Positions 50,698-62,857 of a DNA stretch of 64,000 bases are shown piece after piece. Each line of letters begins with the position of its first letter. The first letter of the stretch is position 1. Below the pieces are notes generated by a model. That model was not told the DNA's origin, ran no database searches, and saw only the letters and a list, made by a program, of their open reading frames with translations. Both the position numbers and the translations under genes were made by a program. The stretch is from Linderina pennispora (Eukaryota > Kickxellomycota > Kickxellomycetes > Kickxellales > Kickxellaceae), in NCBI RefSeq assembly GCF_002104995.1, contig NW_024468256.1:702001-766000 (forward strand), in the 5' to 3' direction.

Positions 50698-52408
50698 ATG
50701 TCAGATCTGCCGAGCTTCACAGCTGCCCACTGTATTCGACAACCCCAAGGGCTGGGGACCGTCCAACGCACAGCCGCCCAGCGAGCTCAAGGGCGTGCCA
50801 TATGTTCCGTTCTCCAAGGGCGACAAGGTTACGCGGGCGGCCGATTGGATTCAGCCAGGAGATTCGCGCGACCAGCGCGACCAGGGCCGGCAGCGCGGCA
50901 AGTACGGGCGCGACCAGGGCCAGCAGGCGTACGGCAGCAACTCGGCCTCGGCGTTTGTGTACCAGGCCGAGACCGACGAGGCGTCGTTCTCGCTGGTCGA
51001 CAACCGCGGAACGGCTATGAAGAAGATTGCTGTCAGCGCCATCCAGGGCGGACGCAGCGGCGGTCGTGGCGAGCATGGCCGCGGCGGTATGCAGCGCCTG
51101 GGCCACGGCGGTCGCTTCCAGCACGGCGGCAAGTTTGGCGGTGCTAACAGCGGGTACCGCAAGCGCTTCGGCTGGCGCGACTACGACCGCGGGCAGCGCC
51201 ACCGCTATGCCAGCGTCAAGCCCACTGACGAGTGGGAGCTGGTGCAGGACATCGAGTTCAACCGCATGAAGGGCCTGAGCTTTGACGTCAGCAACATCCA
51301 GGAGCTGGGCTTGTATGGCAAGGCCGGCACCTACGACCACGTGTACGACCGCATCACCACGCGCATCGAGCGGCCGCTCAAGAACTCGGCGTCGGTGCGC
51401 TACAACGCCACAGCCAGCGACGACCCTGTGCTGACCAAGCTCGCGGCGAGCAACAAGGACATCAAGGTGTTTGCCACTGATTCGGTGATCGCCACGCTGA
51501 TGGCGTCGATGGTGTCGTCGAGCGCCTGGGACGTGGTGGTGAACCGCGTTGGCGACAAGCTGTTCCTGGACAAGCGCGACGGCGGGCCGCTCGACTTCCC
51601 GACTGTCAACGAGAACGCCTCCGAGCCGCCCTCCGAGTCGAGCGACCGCGAGGGAGCCATCAACTCGGCGTCGATGCTGGCGCTCGAGGCCCGCGACGTC
51701 ACCCGCAGCTACATCCAGCAGGTGACTGGCAAGGGCACGGTCGACTTTGAGAACCCGAATCCGTTCAATGCCGAGAACGAGGCCGACGAGACCCCCGACG
51801 ACAACGCCTACCGCTACCGCGTGTTCGACCTCAGCGCGACTGCTGGGGAGGATGAGGAGCCCACCGAGTCGTGTCTGATGGCTGTGCGTACCGAGATCGA
51901 CGGCATCATGCCGGGTGACAAGCGCCTGTTTGTGCGTGCGCTGACTCAGCATGACATCCGTGCTCCTGGCGCCGGCGGTGCCCTTGACTGGCGCAAGAAG
52001 CTCGACTCGCAGCGCGGAGCCGTTGTGGCCACCGAGATGAAGAACAACGCGACCAAGCTTGCGCGCTGGGCGTTCCAGGCCGTGCTGGCCGACGCCGATA
52101 TGGTCAAGGTTGGCTTTGTCACCCGCGCCACGCCCCGCGACCGCACCCGCCACGCCATCCTGGGCGTCCAGTCCTACCGCCCGGCCGACTTTGCCAACCA
52201 GCTCAGCCTCAACGTCTACAACGCCTGGGGTATTGTCAAGGCCCTGGTGGACCTGTGCCGCGGCCTCGACGAGGGCCGCTATGTCATCATGCGTGACCCG
52301 AACAAGCCGCTGATCCGCCTGTACTCGGTGCCTGCCGGCACCTTTGACGAGAACGACGACGATGAGGAGGAGGCCTCAACTGCGGCCGCCAACGCCGACA
52401 ACGCCTAA
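50698..52408 (+). CDS. EIF3D: Translation initiation factor eIF3 subunit d (one frame break)
   Basis: Subunit d of the eIF3 complex, which binds the 40S ribosome and, in animals, can bind the mRNA cap for selected transcripts; the fission-yeast ortholog is Moe1. The true start is the ATG at 50698 (MSDLPSFT). One extra base near 50720 separates it from LPTVFDNPKGWGP, the conserved N-terminal motif, after which the frame is intact. An RG/RQ-rich RNA-binding-type segment (GGRSGGRGEHGRGG) precedes the conserved core (EWELVQDIEFNRM, ATDSVIATLMAS, WDVVVNRVGDKLF, LDWRKKLDSQRGAVVATE). An acidic tail follows. Total length modulo 3 equals 1, in agreement. Confidence 0.95.
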
Positions 52409-52647
52409 AACTGTGCTGCTCTGCTTCAAAATACTAAAACCCAATCACCGATTAATTTTGAGACCGCTTCATTCAGTGCTGCTGTGTCATCGCCAATACC
52501 ATACTAGCGACTCATCACATGCGACCCATTCAGCTGGATGGAGAGGTGCTTTTCGCCTGCCCTCCTTCCTGTTGCGTATGCCATTGAACTTGTCCATATA
52601 TTGCCACCTCCTACCTTGCACACATCCACTTTTGCTTGCTGTCCCCC
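52409..52647. other. Short spacer between eIF3d and the Snapin-like gene
   Basis: 239 bp, both genes on the plus strand. It must hold the eIF3d 3' end and the next promoter. No other feature seen. Confidence 0.4.
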
Positions 52648-53130
52648 ATGGCCGACAAACCCACCGCCGACGCCAGCCACGCAACCAGGCTTCCAACCAC
52701 AGGCCCGGCATCTACCACGCCCTCTGAAGCGCCAGGCAGCCTGACGCCTAGTGCCTCGTCAATCCTGCGTGTGCTCCTGCCCTCGCTCACACGGCTAGAC
52801 GAGCAGCTCGAGTCGGTATGGTCAAAGCAGGATGTGCTGAACGAGGTGCTGGACAGAATCGCTGGTGAGCTCGAATTGTTCGACGAGCTCGTGGTTCCAC
52901 CAGGCGCCAACGGCGACGATCTGCACCAGGCGGTAACCAGCAAGGAGCCAGCTACCATGGGGCTGCGGGCGGCTGCGCGCTTGAAGGACTCCAGGGCCCG
53001 GATTGCTGCCATTAACGTGGTGCTGAAGCGCGTCAGGACACGGCTCGACAACGTCGCCATGCTGGCACAGGCCAAGGCTCTGCAGAACCAGCAGCAGGCG
53101 CAGTCCACCACGAGGTCTCAGGGCCATTAG
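52648..53130 (+). CDS. Snapin-like coiled-coil protein
   Basis: A 160-residue protein. The N-terminal ~40 residues are Thr/Pro/Ser-rich. A helical core (SSILRVLLPSLTRLDEQLES...VLNEVLDRIAGELELFDELV, then RAAARLKDSRARIAAINVVLKRVRTRLDNV) has the heptad pattern of the Snapin/Pallidin family. In animals Snapin is a BLOC-1 subunit in endosome-lysosome traffic; fungi have reduced BLOC-1 complexes. The start is the ATG at 52648 after CCCCC. Frame intact. The assignment is by helix pattern and length, so moderate. Confidence 0.6.
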   Translation: MADKPTADASHATRLPTTGPASTTPSEAPGSLTPSASSILRVLLPSLTRLDEQLESVWSKQDVLNEVLDRIAGELELFDELVVPPGANGDDLHQAVTSKEPATMGLRAAARLKDSRARIAAINVVLKRVRTRLDNVAMLAQAKALQNQQQAQSTTRSQGH

Positions 53131-53376
53131 CCATGCTTGCCACTCTTTCTATCTTGGTTTGCAACTTTCAGTTATATTAGCTGTCACAAAGCATAAGTTC
53201 TACTCGGCCTTCCGGCACTTGGCGTCGCCTTCTTCTCGCCCTTCTGCCTTCCTCAGGCTTTCTCTTGACAGCCGAAGACTCGCTCCCTGCTACATCGGTG
53301 GAAGGCAGGTGTTGTTAGTAGCAAGCGCATGTGTATTACACCAGTTGTTCTTTTGCCCACGTCGTCAGCGAGATCC

Positions 53377-54721
53377 TTACTTGTCTGCTGCGTATGCAAC
53401 GCTCTTGGGTAAGCGCACCGACAGGCAGTACATGTCCTTGTTGGGGGCCACGCGCCGCACATAGTGAACGTCGGCGTCCAGCTCCTTGTACTGGTCCTGC
53501 GGGTAGCCCATGGCACGGCAAGCGCGCTGCAGGATATCCCGCTCCGGCTCGTCTAGCTGCTTTGTGAAGCAGTGGGCGTGGATCACAGGCATGGGCACCG
53601 CCTGGTCGTCAGCCGACCCCTCATCGTTGCCAGTGACACTCCAGAACAGGCCGCGGAACGCATCCAGGAACTCGATTGCAATCGCCGGCAGGTTCATCAC
53701 CACATGGTCGAATGTGCGGGACTTGGTCAGCAGCGGCGCCACGGGCTTCTTTCGGCTCTTTGGGCTTGCCACGGGGTGCATTGGACCGCTGGGTCTGCGG
53801 CACCTCCAGAGGACCCTTCTCGGTGGCCGCGTAGAAATCCTTGAACGCCCTGCGAATAAAGTCACGACCGTCCATGTTGAACGCTTGCATGCGCTTCTGC
53901 ACCTTGTTTAGAGGGATATTCTCCTGCATCGCTGCAAACGACGCTGGGTTCAGGTCATTGGCCCACACCAGGCAGTCGCGCTTGGCCGCCGGCACTGCGA
54001 ACGGTCCCACGCCTGCCATCACGTCGCAGATGGCATCGCCAGGCGTAAACTGCTTGATCAGTCGCTCGTGCTCAGTGTGCAGACGCGAGTTCCAGTACAC
54101 CTTGGAAAAGTCAAACTTGAAGACGCAGTCGTTCTCGCGCACCTGCGCCATAAAGTCGTCCTTGCCCGCAATCACCTCCATCTTGAAGTTGCGGTACGTG
54201 TTGTCGATCGTGTCCAGCTTGTTGACCACTGTCGAGATCACTGGCGACTTGTCCAGAATCACCTGGCCGATCAGATTCCGGTACGGCAGGTACTCGTCGC
54301 GCAAGTTCATGTGCGCAATATGCCCAACCTGCTCATACGACGTTGGCGCCTGCGTTGGATCTGGCAGCACTGCCTTCAGAACCTCATCAGCTGTCCAGTG
54401 CTCGTAGTCCACCGTCACCTCGTGCGTAGTCACCGGCCACTGCTTCTCTTTGACCAGCGCTCGCAGCCGCTCACTGCCCTCAGCTAGCGCGTCGCTCGTG
54501 ATCTCTGGCTTCAGCAGCACCTTCTTCAGGTCCTTGCTCTTTGCATCATCGTCGACCACATTGCGCAGCTTCGCCAGCTTCAGAATGTCGCTCGCCAGCT
54601 CTACCTTCGCCTGCCCGATTGATTTTGTAGGTACTACTATCGCAAACACCTTAAACGACAACTGGAAGGCAGCCCGGTCGAGCTCCATCATTCCTCGGCG
54701 GACTGGCGGCTTGAGCATCAT
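53377..54721 (-). CDS. TRM5: tRNA (guanine37-N1)-methyltransferase TRM5 (one frame break)
   Basis: Methylates G37 next to the anticodon, preventing +1 frameshifting; in yeast it acts in cytoplasm/nucleus and mitochondria. The start is the ATG at 54721 (MMLKPPVRRGMMELDR). The N-terminal domain includes RAAFQLSFKVFAIVVPTKSIG. The SAM domain has CDVMAGVGPFAVPAAKR, ANDLNPASFAAMQENI and the catalytic-loop motif HVVMNLPAIAIEFLDAF. One extra A (near 53749-53751, GKPK to SRKKPVAPLLTKSRTF) breaks the frame; total length modulo 3 equals 1. A mitochondrial presequence is not visible from this start. An upstream non-ATG start is possible, since the frame stays open to 54847. Confidence 0.94.
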
Positions 54722-55291
54722 TCTGCTGGTATTTTGCGTCAGGAACAAGGGTGTGCTGTGAAGAGTGGTTTTGCCAATTAGGCTGCTTGGAAGAGCAGAG
54801 CCGTGCTGAACGCCCTCGGCCAAACTTTTCCTTGTCAATCGCGGCAAGGCATGCTACTTTTGTGATGCGGTGATCTGGTGATCAGGACTATTTGCCCCTT
54901 CGGCCAGACCTCGCTGGATGCCAAGGGCGAACACCAACCAGCGGCCAGTGCACAGCAGAGCTAATGTGACCACCAGTCAGCAGCAGCCAGAGATGAATTG
55001 CCTGCGCATTCGTTCAAGCGAGTGGCCAAACCTCCGTGGGCTCGGAACTTCAGCAGCAAATGGGCATCCATATCGATCGCTGTATTTGCCATATTCGACT
55101 GCTCAAATGAAGGCAGCCTGAGTGGCTCAAGCATAGGTTCCTGGCATCCAAAGTTCCGGCCTCCTGCGCCATGGCCCACTGAATATAAAGCGAGCAGCTC
55201 GCATCCTTCACTATCAGCATTGGCACAGCACCCACTGTCCATTCCAACTCTCGCTCCTGTTCTGATATTTCATTGGTATTTTTAAGCAACC
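54722..55291. other. Divergent promoter region, TRM5 / F-box-like gene
   Basis: 570 bp. A TATA-like word (AATATAAAG, about 55181) lies ~110 bp before the F-box-like ATG. No gene is supported inside. Confidence 0.45.
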
Positions 55292-56976
55292 ATGGTCGCA
55301 TCGTTGACAGCACAAGCTCAGCAGACACAGCGCATGCTGTCAGTAAAGCAGCTTCCAGACGTCGTTCTTTTGCATATAGCCGAGTACCTCCTGGAGGCGA
55401 CCACAGCACAGGATGCCTGGTCGACTGAGCCCACGCACACCTCGCTCGTGCGCATGATGGGTGTCTGTGATCGCTGGCACTCTGTGTGCGCGCACATGTG
55501 CTTCCGTGAAGCCTGGCTTGGCTACTCTGAGTACTCGCGTCATAATGAGCCCGCACGGGATCTGCACGAGGTATATGGCCTTGGTCTTGGAAACCTAGTC
55601 AAACGTATGGTACTATACCTTCCTGAGACCATGTTTGCCGGCGGTGCTTCTCTACCCGGCCATCTGCTGTTCTTGCAATCGATCAGCCTACCGCGTGTCA
55701 AGGAGCTCTTGGTGTGCGTCTACCAGTGTTTCAGCTACCGTCCACACGACATTGTGACGACTCGCAAAGGTGTACACCAGGTTGCCAACATTGTCAACAT
55801 GGCTATGCCAAACGTCGAATCGCTGGCCATCTCCAGCATTGAGATCGGGTACTCTCTTCCCAATAGCGATATCGTTCCAGAGCTCACAGGTGCGTTGCAA
55901 TATGGCAAATCGGAGATTCATATTGCCGCACCCAGCGCGTTATCACTGGACACTGTCGCCTACCAGGGTGCACCGCAGCTGACGACAATATCACTGGGCA
56001 ACCGTGTTTTGTGGACCGACAGTCTGGTCAGCGCCATCCGACTGAACGCACTCGTACTTGGGACTCTGAGTATTGCCAGCATTCCGTCGGCGAAGCTGCT
56101 GCAGATAGTTAGGGGCACAGACGGGGCTCCAGTAGTGTATGCCTTGCTTGCATCGCTTGATATTGAGGTTAACGAACCCAAGCACAGCCGTGATCCTTCC
56201 CTCAGCATCCAACTGGCTGGCGTCGAGTTCCCAAAGTTGCGCCGACTTGTTTTCCGAGGAGAGTATCCGTTCACTGACGATACAGTCCTGGTACAGAATA
56301 GAGCGTGCCTGGAACATCTCAAGATGACAGTTGGTGCCGAACTATATACATGTCTGACGAAGCGCACAATCGACCAGACTACTGGATACCCGTTCCTGCG
56401 CAGCATCAATGTCTCAGTCTCCTGTTCGCTACGCTCGATGCAGGATCCACACGAGACAGGTCCAGCTATTCCAGCGTGTGCTTCAAATGGCTCCGAAAGC
56501 CACGCACATCAGGTTCCCTGAAAGCCCGCTCAATGCATCGCATATTCTAACCAAGACCAACAATCTCAGCCATCTTCAGCGCTGTGACTGCCCTGAGCTG
56601 CGTCTCGCTCCAACTGAACTATTACAGCTGGCTGAACGCTGTCCGGGCTTGCGCTCTGCCACATTCACACTGGTGCCTGAACCTGAAGCTCCTGATTTCA
56701 ACTTTGAGACACAAGCCCTCACACGCTCCCGCATACACAAGCTTCAAATGTATGTACAGGACACCCACCCTGACAGCCCTACACCACTTTGGTCGCTACT
56801 TCCTATGGTTCCGCCGCCTGATTCCTTCACTCAAACGAGCATCAATGTCGACCCTTGACGAAGCCGATGCTCAGAGAATTGCGGAAGGATTTGAGGAGGC
56901 CATTGGCCAGCCTGGAGGCAGTGACTACAAGTATGTCAAGGGACTTCACGTCGGCATCGGGATAAACCTGTTCTAA
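55292..56976 (+). CDS. F-box-like protein (two frame breaks)
   Basis: A ~560-residue protein. The N-terminus has an F-box-like region (VKQLPDVVLLHIAEYLLEAT...LVRMMGVCDRWHSVCAHMCF), the segment that would bind Skp1. The rest alternates hydrophobic and polar stretches like degenerate leucine-rich repeats (PNVESLAISSIEIGY, PKLRRLVFRGEYPF, LSHLQRCDCPELRLAP, CPGLRSATFTLVPEP), ending KGLHVGIGINLF. Such proteins are usually SCF ubiquitin-ligase receptors, with substrates unknown. Two breaks (about 56420-56450 and 56800) fit two extra bases, and total length modulo 3 equals 2. The F-box call is moderate. Confidence 0.65.
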
Positions 56977-59017
56977 GTGATAATGTGACATACTTGCCTA
57001 CACATTTCAAGCAAATAATGTCGAATGTCCACTTATCGTAAAGACTGCTTGGCCGTTTTGCAGTTCCCTTACATTGAATCTATGTTGCTGAACTACATGC
57101 TCGTAATTAGATGCACCACCAGTTCCTCCTGCTCGGTGGATTGGCTCAGCTCCCATGCCTGCCCAGCAGCAACTGGCTCTCACTGAGGCAAGCTTGCATC
57201 GCAAGCGCACGACAGCTAGCATTAATAATCGGAAGGATGGAGGTTTGGTAGAGCCGAAATATGCAGGGCTGAATGGATGGGTGACGAAAAGATGATAGCA
57301 CAGGAGGGGCCTTGTATGTGTGGGTCATAAATGTAAAGCGATGGGCAAATGCGGACGGATGCAATGCAAGGCGCTGCGGGTGTGGAAATGAGCAGCGGTG
57401 CACAGAAAGAGAAGTACCCGCTGGGAGCCAAACTGATCCACTGACTAGGAAGGAAAAGGGGTGTGTCTAATGGCGAGCATGTGGTTGGCGCCACAGAAAG
57501 CATATACAACAAACTGTATCTGAAGGTATAGCTCCTGAGAGTACTTTATGAGTATAGTTTGTTTTATACAGCGCCAGCTTTGTACACAGACATCACAGGC
57601 AAATATCTGTCTCCATAGCATGTTGCATATTTGGTATCTGGTTGTTCCATCCACTTAGTCGCTGGCAATCTACATGTCAGCTTGATGCACAGTCTCGTGG
57701 TCGCTGTACTGGCTTATGAATTATATAGTTTAGTCAAGTGCTAGTAGACTACAAACTACCTGGTGGTTTTATCTACCAGCTAAATCTAACGTGGATTCAG
57801 GGTAGAAAATCAATCCTTCATCCTGTGATACTGTATACACGGCTGACGCTGGATGCAGCAAGTCTAGGTTGGAATACTCTGAAGTGTACCTACCAAAAAC
57901 AACTGAATACATATTACCAGAATTTGCTGTAACTTAGTGCAGAGACAGGGTTCAATGAGCATAGTTACTCGACTAGTTCAAATAGAAGCTAGCAGAGAAG
58001 AAAATGCAGAAGAGCAAAGACGTTTAACCGAGTGTGTCGTGTACCTGCTGTATTCCGCTCCAGTTGCCTTCTGGCAGTGTCAAAGAAGTCATAGTCATTG
58101 CGGTACTTTGTTGAATAATAGCAGATAACTTGGTTGCCATTCGGAGTGCAAGGTGAGTTGGTCCAGTACTACAACTAATTGGGAATGTGTCAGTCCCGGT
58201 ACACTTTTTTGATACATAACTCGTCAAACCACTCAAAATCTTCTCTGTTCTTTTTTGTTTCTTTGACCGGGATTTCCACCTGTCATTTCTTCACGCATAT
58301 AGTACTAGTTTTCGTCAGTACACTATCTACTTCAATTCCTTTTACTTTGCTCTACGTGCCCAGTATACTTCAATCTGTTCCATGTAATCCATTGGTGACA
58401 TCGAATACAATTGACCAGCATCAAAGCGATATCTGCTCCTTGATCAAATTCGAGGTGTGCCAATACATAGACCTGAGATCCAGCAAGCCTAATGGTGGAT
58501 GATTCCACAATCAACCTTCAATTTGCAGATACAGCTAGCCTAACGTGCAAGAGCAATTGCTAATCATGACATAGCGCACATTAGTGCCAAGAGAGACGAA
58601 ATATATGCCTGCTATTGTTTTAGTAATGTAAAGAGCAAGGTGGCTAGGTCCTATTTTGGCACAAACTAGTGCACAGTGGTTAAAGTTATTCATATTTCGG
58701 ATATGCAAGCGAAGCGGGTCTGGGTCACACAGGGAATAGTGTAGAGTACGATTCAAGGCAGCCGGTGAAAAAGCATAGGATAAGCAGTGCAGAGAGCAGA
58801 AAAAGATAAACATCTAGACAAGAGACTGGGCAATCGTTATCACTAGCGAATGCCTAGGAATGTGCTAATGATGCAAAAGTTCGATACCTTTTGCTACGTA
58901 GAGCGATATGTATCCAATAAGCCTGCTCTATCGACATGGGATTTTCAACTCTCACAAAGGTAGTGCCAGATGTGGTTTGATGTTTTTTGTAGTGTAAAAG
59001 CAGAAACGATCGAACAT
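56977..59017. other. 2.04-kb low-GC region with no supported gene
   Basis: More AT-rich than neighbouring host DNA. Only short frames occur. Two stretches on the minus strand, about 58210-58130 and 58690-58610, translate with a shared GP-T/S-HLAL pattern and share words such as GCAAGGTG and AGGTCC/TGGTCC on the plus strand. This hints at two diverged copies of a repeat. No LTR, inverted repeat or RNA gene could be defined. Confidence 0.45.
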
Positions 59018-60546
59018 TTAAACAGAGATGGTCTTGAAGATGTTGAAGCCGGTCAGAGCCGTCGACGACAAAGCACCTGGGATCTGAGGATGCCAGTGAA
59101 GCTCCTTTGATGTCGCGTTGGCCCTGGTGGATGAACAGCAGCTGCGGCGGCACCTCGCGCCGGGAGCCGTTGGGGCCGACCATAGCCGCCCGATGACGGG
59201 CCTCCTCCTCAGCATCCAGCTCGACAGCAAGATCCCACAGCGTGATCTGGTCGTCAGCACCCGAGACTGCCAGCACCGACTCCTCGGTCGGGCACCACTC
59301 GATCGAGGTGACGGCCTTCTTGTGCCAATGGAACTGGGCCGCGGGCGAGGAACGGCCGCTGGCATCGGTCCACTTGCGCATGTCCCAGACCTTGAAATCG
59401 CCATTGTCGCCGCCACTAGCCATCAGGTACCGCGATTTGCGGTTCCAGCTGATCACATTGACGTCCGAGTCGTGGGCGTTAGGAACCTCGAGGGCATGGC
59501 CACGGGTCTTGGCGCGCACGTCCCAAATCTTGATTGTCTGGTCGACGGAGCAGGATGCAAACACTGACGACTCCTCGGGGCTCCACTGCAGATCCTCGAC
59601 TGAGCCCTGGTGGCCGCGGAACGGCGTGTTCTCGGCAACAAAGCTGGCGCCCGTGTTGTTACGCCGCGTCGTCAGGTAGATCTTTCCAGCACAGTCGCCC
59701 GTGATCAGTCTGCCATCGGGGTTCCAGTCCATCGCGTAGCCTTCGGTGCGGCCGTGCGAGGCAACCGTGAACAGCGGCGTCTGCGCCGATGTGGGCACCT
59801 GCGATCCCGGGTTCTCAAACGCGCTCATGATCTTCTTGATGTCCCAGATGTGCACCTTACCCGTGTCAGCCCAGGTAGCAGCCGCCATCGAGTTGTAGTC
59901 CTGCAGCACGCGCACGCGGTTGACGCCGCCCATGTGCCGCATGGTCCTGGTCTCGAGAATCGGATCCTCGTCAAGATCGTTGATGTCGTCGTCAAGCTGC
60001 TCATCGCTGTCCTTGTCGTCGTTGATAGTGCGGTGAAGCTGGGTCCACTTCATAAACAGAACCTGGTTCTTGTAGTGGTTGTCGGCCTGCGTGCCCGCCA
60101 CAGCATACATTGTGTGCGGGAACGCCGAGCGGCTGGCGCCCATGGCATCGGGCACAAAGTCAAACGAGAGGCAGGGCCACTGGACAGTCATGTTGTGCAG
60201 CATGTGGTAGGCAGAGTTGTCGACCTGCAGCTCCTCGCCCTCAGCCAGGGCATCGCCGGGCAGATACACCTGGCGCCGCTGCTCGGCAGTGGCCTCGTCT
60301 TCGGACTCCTCCTCATCCTCTTCGTCCTCCATCATCTCCACGCCGTCCGAGTCCTCGGCACGCTCGACGACATCCTCCTCCTCGATCTCGTCCTCAAAGG
60401 CATCCTCGAACTCGCCCATGTCCGCATCCTGGTCCACCTCCATATCGGTTGCCCGCATGGGCTGGTTTGCCTGATCTGCACCTGCGACAGCCGACACCTT
60501 GGACCGCTCGTCCGATGTTATGCTGGAGACCTGGCGTTTTGGACAT
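59018..60546 (-). CDS. RRB1: Glutamate-rich WD40 protein RRB1/GRWD1 (two frame breaks)
   Basis: Nuclear chaperone of ribosomal protein L3 (uL3), needed for 60S assembly. The ATG at 60546 starts [16 protein letters not shown]; an extra A at about 60535-60538 shifts the frame. A very acidic region ([22 protein letters not shown]) leads to [19 protein letters not shown], the family motif, then about five WD repeats (for example [58 protein letters not shown]). After HQGQRDIK one extra G (near 59107) shifts into [10 protein letters not shown]...NIFKTISV. Total length modulo 3 equals 2, as expected. Confidence 0.94.
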
Positions 60547-60962
60547 TATATGTTGTTTTTGGGTGCGGTGCTTTTTGGTTTTGGTGGTTTAAAATGTGAA
60601 CGCAGGGCCCCTTCCCTTGGCTCTAATTGCTTGCTCCTCAATAAACGAAAGCGGAAAATACAGGGAGTCAAAAAGGCTGCTGTGCTCTGTGTCTGTCTGA
60701 AGGTGCATAGCCCGGCTCCAAATTTTTCTTCAGGCGCCGGCTAAAGGGTGGACCTGGCAAGCGTGCAGACTTTTTTTTTTTATATCTAGATCACGCACTC
60801 ATCGGCGGATCAGCAATATTTTCACCATTCATGGGCTTTTTTTTCAGCAGGCCGGATCCGTGTCTTGCCAAAGCTGCCCACCTATTATTTTGCCTGCGTC
60901 TTTTTTCTCCACCATTTAGGCACGCTTAATTTGACACACGCAAAAACCCGCGCTTTACATAC
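60547..60962. promoter_or_regulatory. Divergent promoter RRB1 / MPP10 with RRPE-like and PAC-like words
   Basis: 416 bp between two ribosome-assembly genes. AAATTTTTC (60720-60728) resembles RRPE, and CTCATCG (60798-60804) is the reverse complement of the PAC core CGATGAG. In yeast these two words together mark ribosome-biogenesis promoters. T-rich runs at 60771-60781 and 60837-60846 lie on the MPP10 side. Confidence 0.55.
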
Positions 60963-62802
60963 ATGACCATGGGCAAGGGCGAGTTTGATAGCACGATCCC
61001 AGAGTCCTTCCTGGATGCCTTTGTGCGTCGCCCAGGCGCCTTTGTGGTTCCGACTGATGAAGCACGCACAGCGGCGATGGAGGTTGTTGGACGCACCTAC
61101 GATGCGGCAAATATTGCAGACAAGTTTGGCCTCTACGACGACTGGAAGTCGGTGACCGAGAGCGGGTTCGATCCGAGCCTGCAGCTATGGGAGCTGATCA
61201 GCTTCCGCAACGAGCCGGTCTTGAAGCACACTGCCGATACCATGAAGGAGCTGTCGCTTCTCCTGGACTCTGCGGCAATCTCAGGTTCTGATTCGGAATC
61301 AGAATTGGCCAGCGATGAGGATATGGAGGATCAGGACATGAGTGCATCTGACTTGGAAGATAGCGATGCGGCTGATATGCAGTCCAGCGATGAAGAGATG
61401 GCGGCAGTATCTGGAGACGATGGGGAGGAGGAGGAGGGTGAATCTGCCGTGGAGCAGAGTGCCTCAGAGGACGGCGACGATATCGAGTCGGAATCAGAGG
61501 GCGAAGGGGCGGAGCCGTCAATAATCGATGACGAGTTTTTCTCGCTTGCTGAAATGGAAAAGTTTGCCGACGATGCTGAAGAAGAGGACATGCGCGACCG
61601 AGCGATCCTAGCAGGCGACTACCCAAAGCCCACAGCCGAGGAAGAGAACGATGAAGAGTCTGACGAGAGCGAGGAGGACGAGGATGACATTGATCTGTTC
61701 CAGGATTTTTCGGATGCCGATGATGACGAGGAGGGTGACGACGAGGAGAACCCCGACTCAATGATGTACGGCGACTTCTTCAAGGCGCCGAAAGGGATCA
61801 AAGCGTGCTGCGGCCAAGGCATCGCGTGAGAAGCATGCCAAGCGCGTGAAGTTTGACCCATCGGTTGAGATCCGCGATCAGGACAAGTCGGACGAGGAGG
61901 ATGACAAGGAAGAGGAAGAGGACGAGGGCGAGGTTGGACGCACAACCAACCTATTCGATGACATGAGTGACAACGATGAGGGGACTGGAGAGGACAGCGA
62001 AGGCAAGTCCGAGTTTGAGAAGCGGCAAGAGAAGCTCCAGGGTCTGATCACCAAGCTCGAGGACGAGGCAGTGGAGAAGAAGCACTGGACCATGACCGGT
62101 GAGGTCGATTCAAGCGCGCGTCCCAAGAACAGTCTGCTGGAGGAGGACGTTGACTTTGACCATGTGCAGAAGGCGGTTCCGGTTATTACCCAGGAGGCGA
62201 CGCAGTCGCTTGAGGACATCATCAAGCGGCGCATCCTCAACGAGGAGTGGGACGACGTCGAGCGCAAGAAGGACATCCAGCAAAAGCCGTTCCGGCCGTC
62301 GGAGCAGTTTGAGCTCAACGACAAGGCGCCGCAAAAGTCGCTGGCCGAGGAGTACGAGGACGCGTTTATGGCGCAAAAGGCCGGCGATGCCTATGTCCCC
62401 GAGAACGATGCCAAGGTACTGGCCGCGCACAAGGAGGTCGACGAGCTGTTCCGCAATCTGTTTGTGCAGCTCGACGCCATGAGCCACTTCCACTTTGCGC
62501 CGAAGCCAGCGTCGGCCGAGATCGAGATCCGGTCAAGCGCGCCAGCACTCGAGATGGAGGAGAAGCTGCCAACCACTGTGTCGACTGCGCAGCAGCTTGC
62601 GCCTGAGGAGGTGTACGAGAAGGACAAGGGCCGCAACGGCCGCACAGGCGACTTGATGGGCAGCAGCGAGATGACGCGCGAGGACCGCAAGCGGAGACGC
62701 AACCACAAGAAGCACTTTGACAAGGCAAAGGCAAAGAAGGCTGCGGCGATCAGCCCGAAGCCCAAGACAGCCGAGTCCAATATCAAGACGGCCCAGGAGT
62801 AG
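60963..62802 (+). CDS. MPP10: U3 snoRNP protein MPP10 (one frame break)
   Basis: A ~612-residue component of the small-subunit processome that binds Imp3 and Imp4 and the U3 snoRNA during pre-18S processing in the nucleolus. The N-terminus (IPESFLDAFVRRPGAFVVP) is followed by the family segment KFGLYDDWKS. Long Asp/Glu/Ser-rich stretches alternate with FFSLAEMEKFADDAE and DFSDADDD. The conserved C-terminal part has LEDEAVEKKHWTMTGEVDSS, RPKNSLLEEDVDFDHVQKAV, IIKRRILNEEWDDVERK and NDKAPQKSLAEEYEDAF. A Lys-rich end follows. An extra A at about 61789-61791 breaks the frame in APKGSKRAAAKASREK; total length modulo 3 equals 1. Confidence 0.95.
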
Positions 62803-62857
62803 AGCAGCGTTAGCAAAATATTTATCGTACAATTAACTGAGAGTTCGAAGATTCTAA

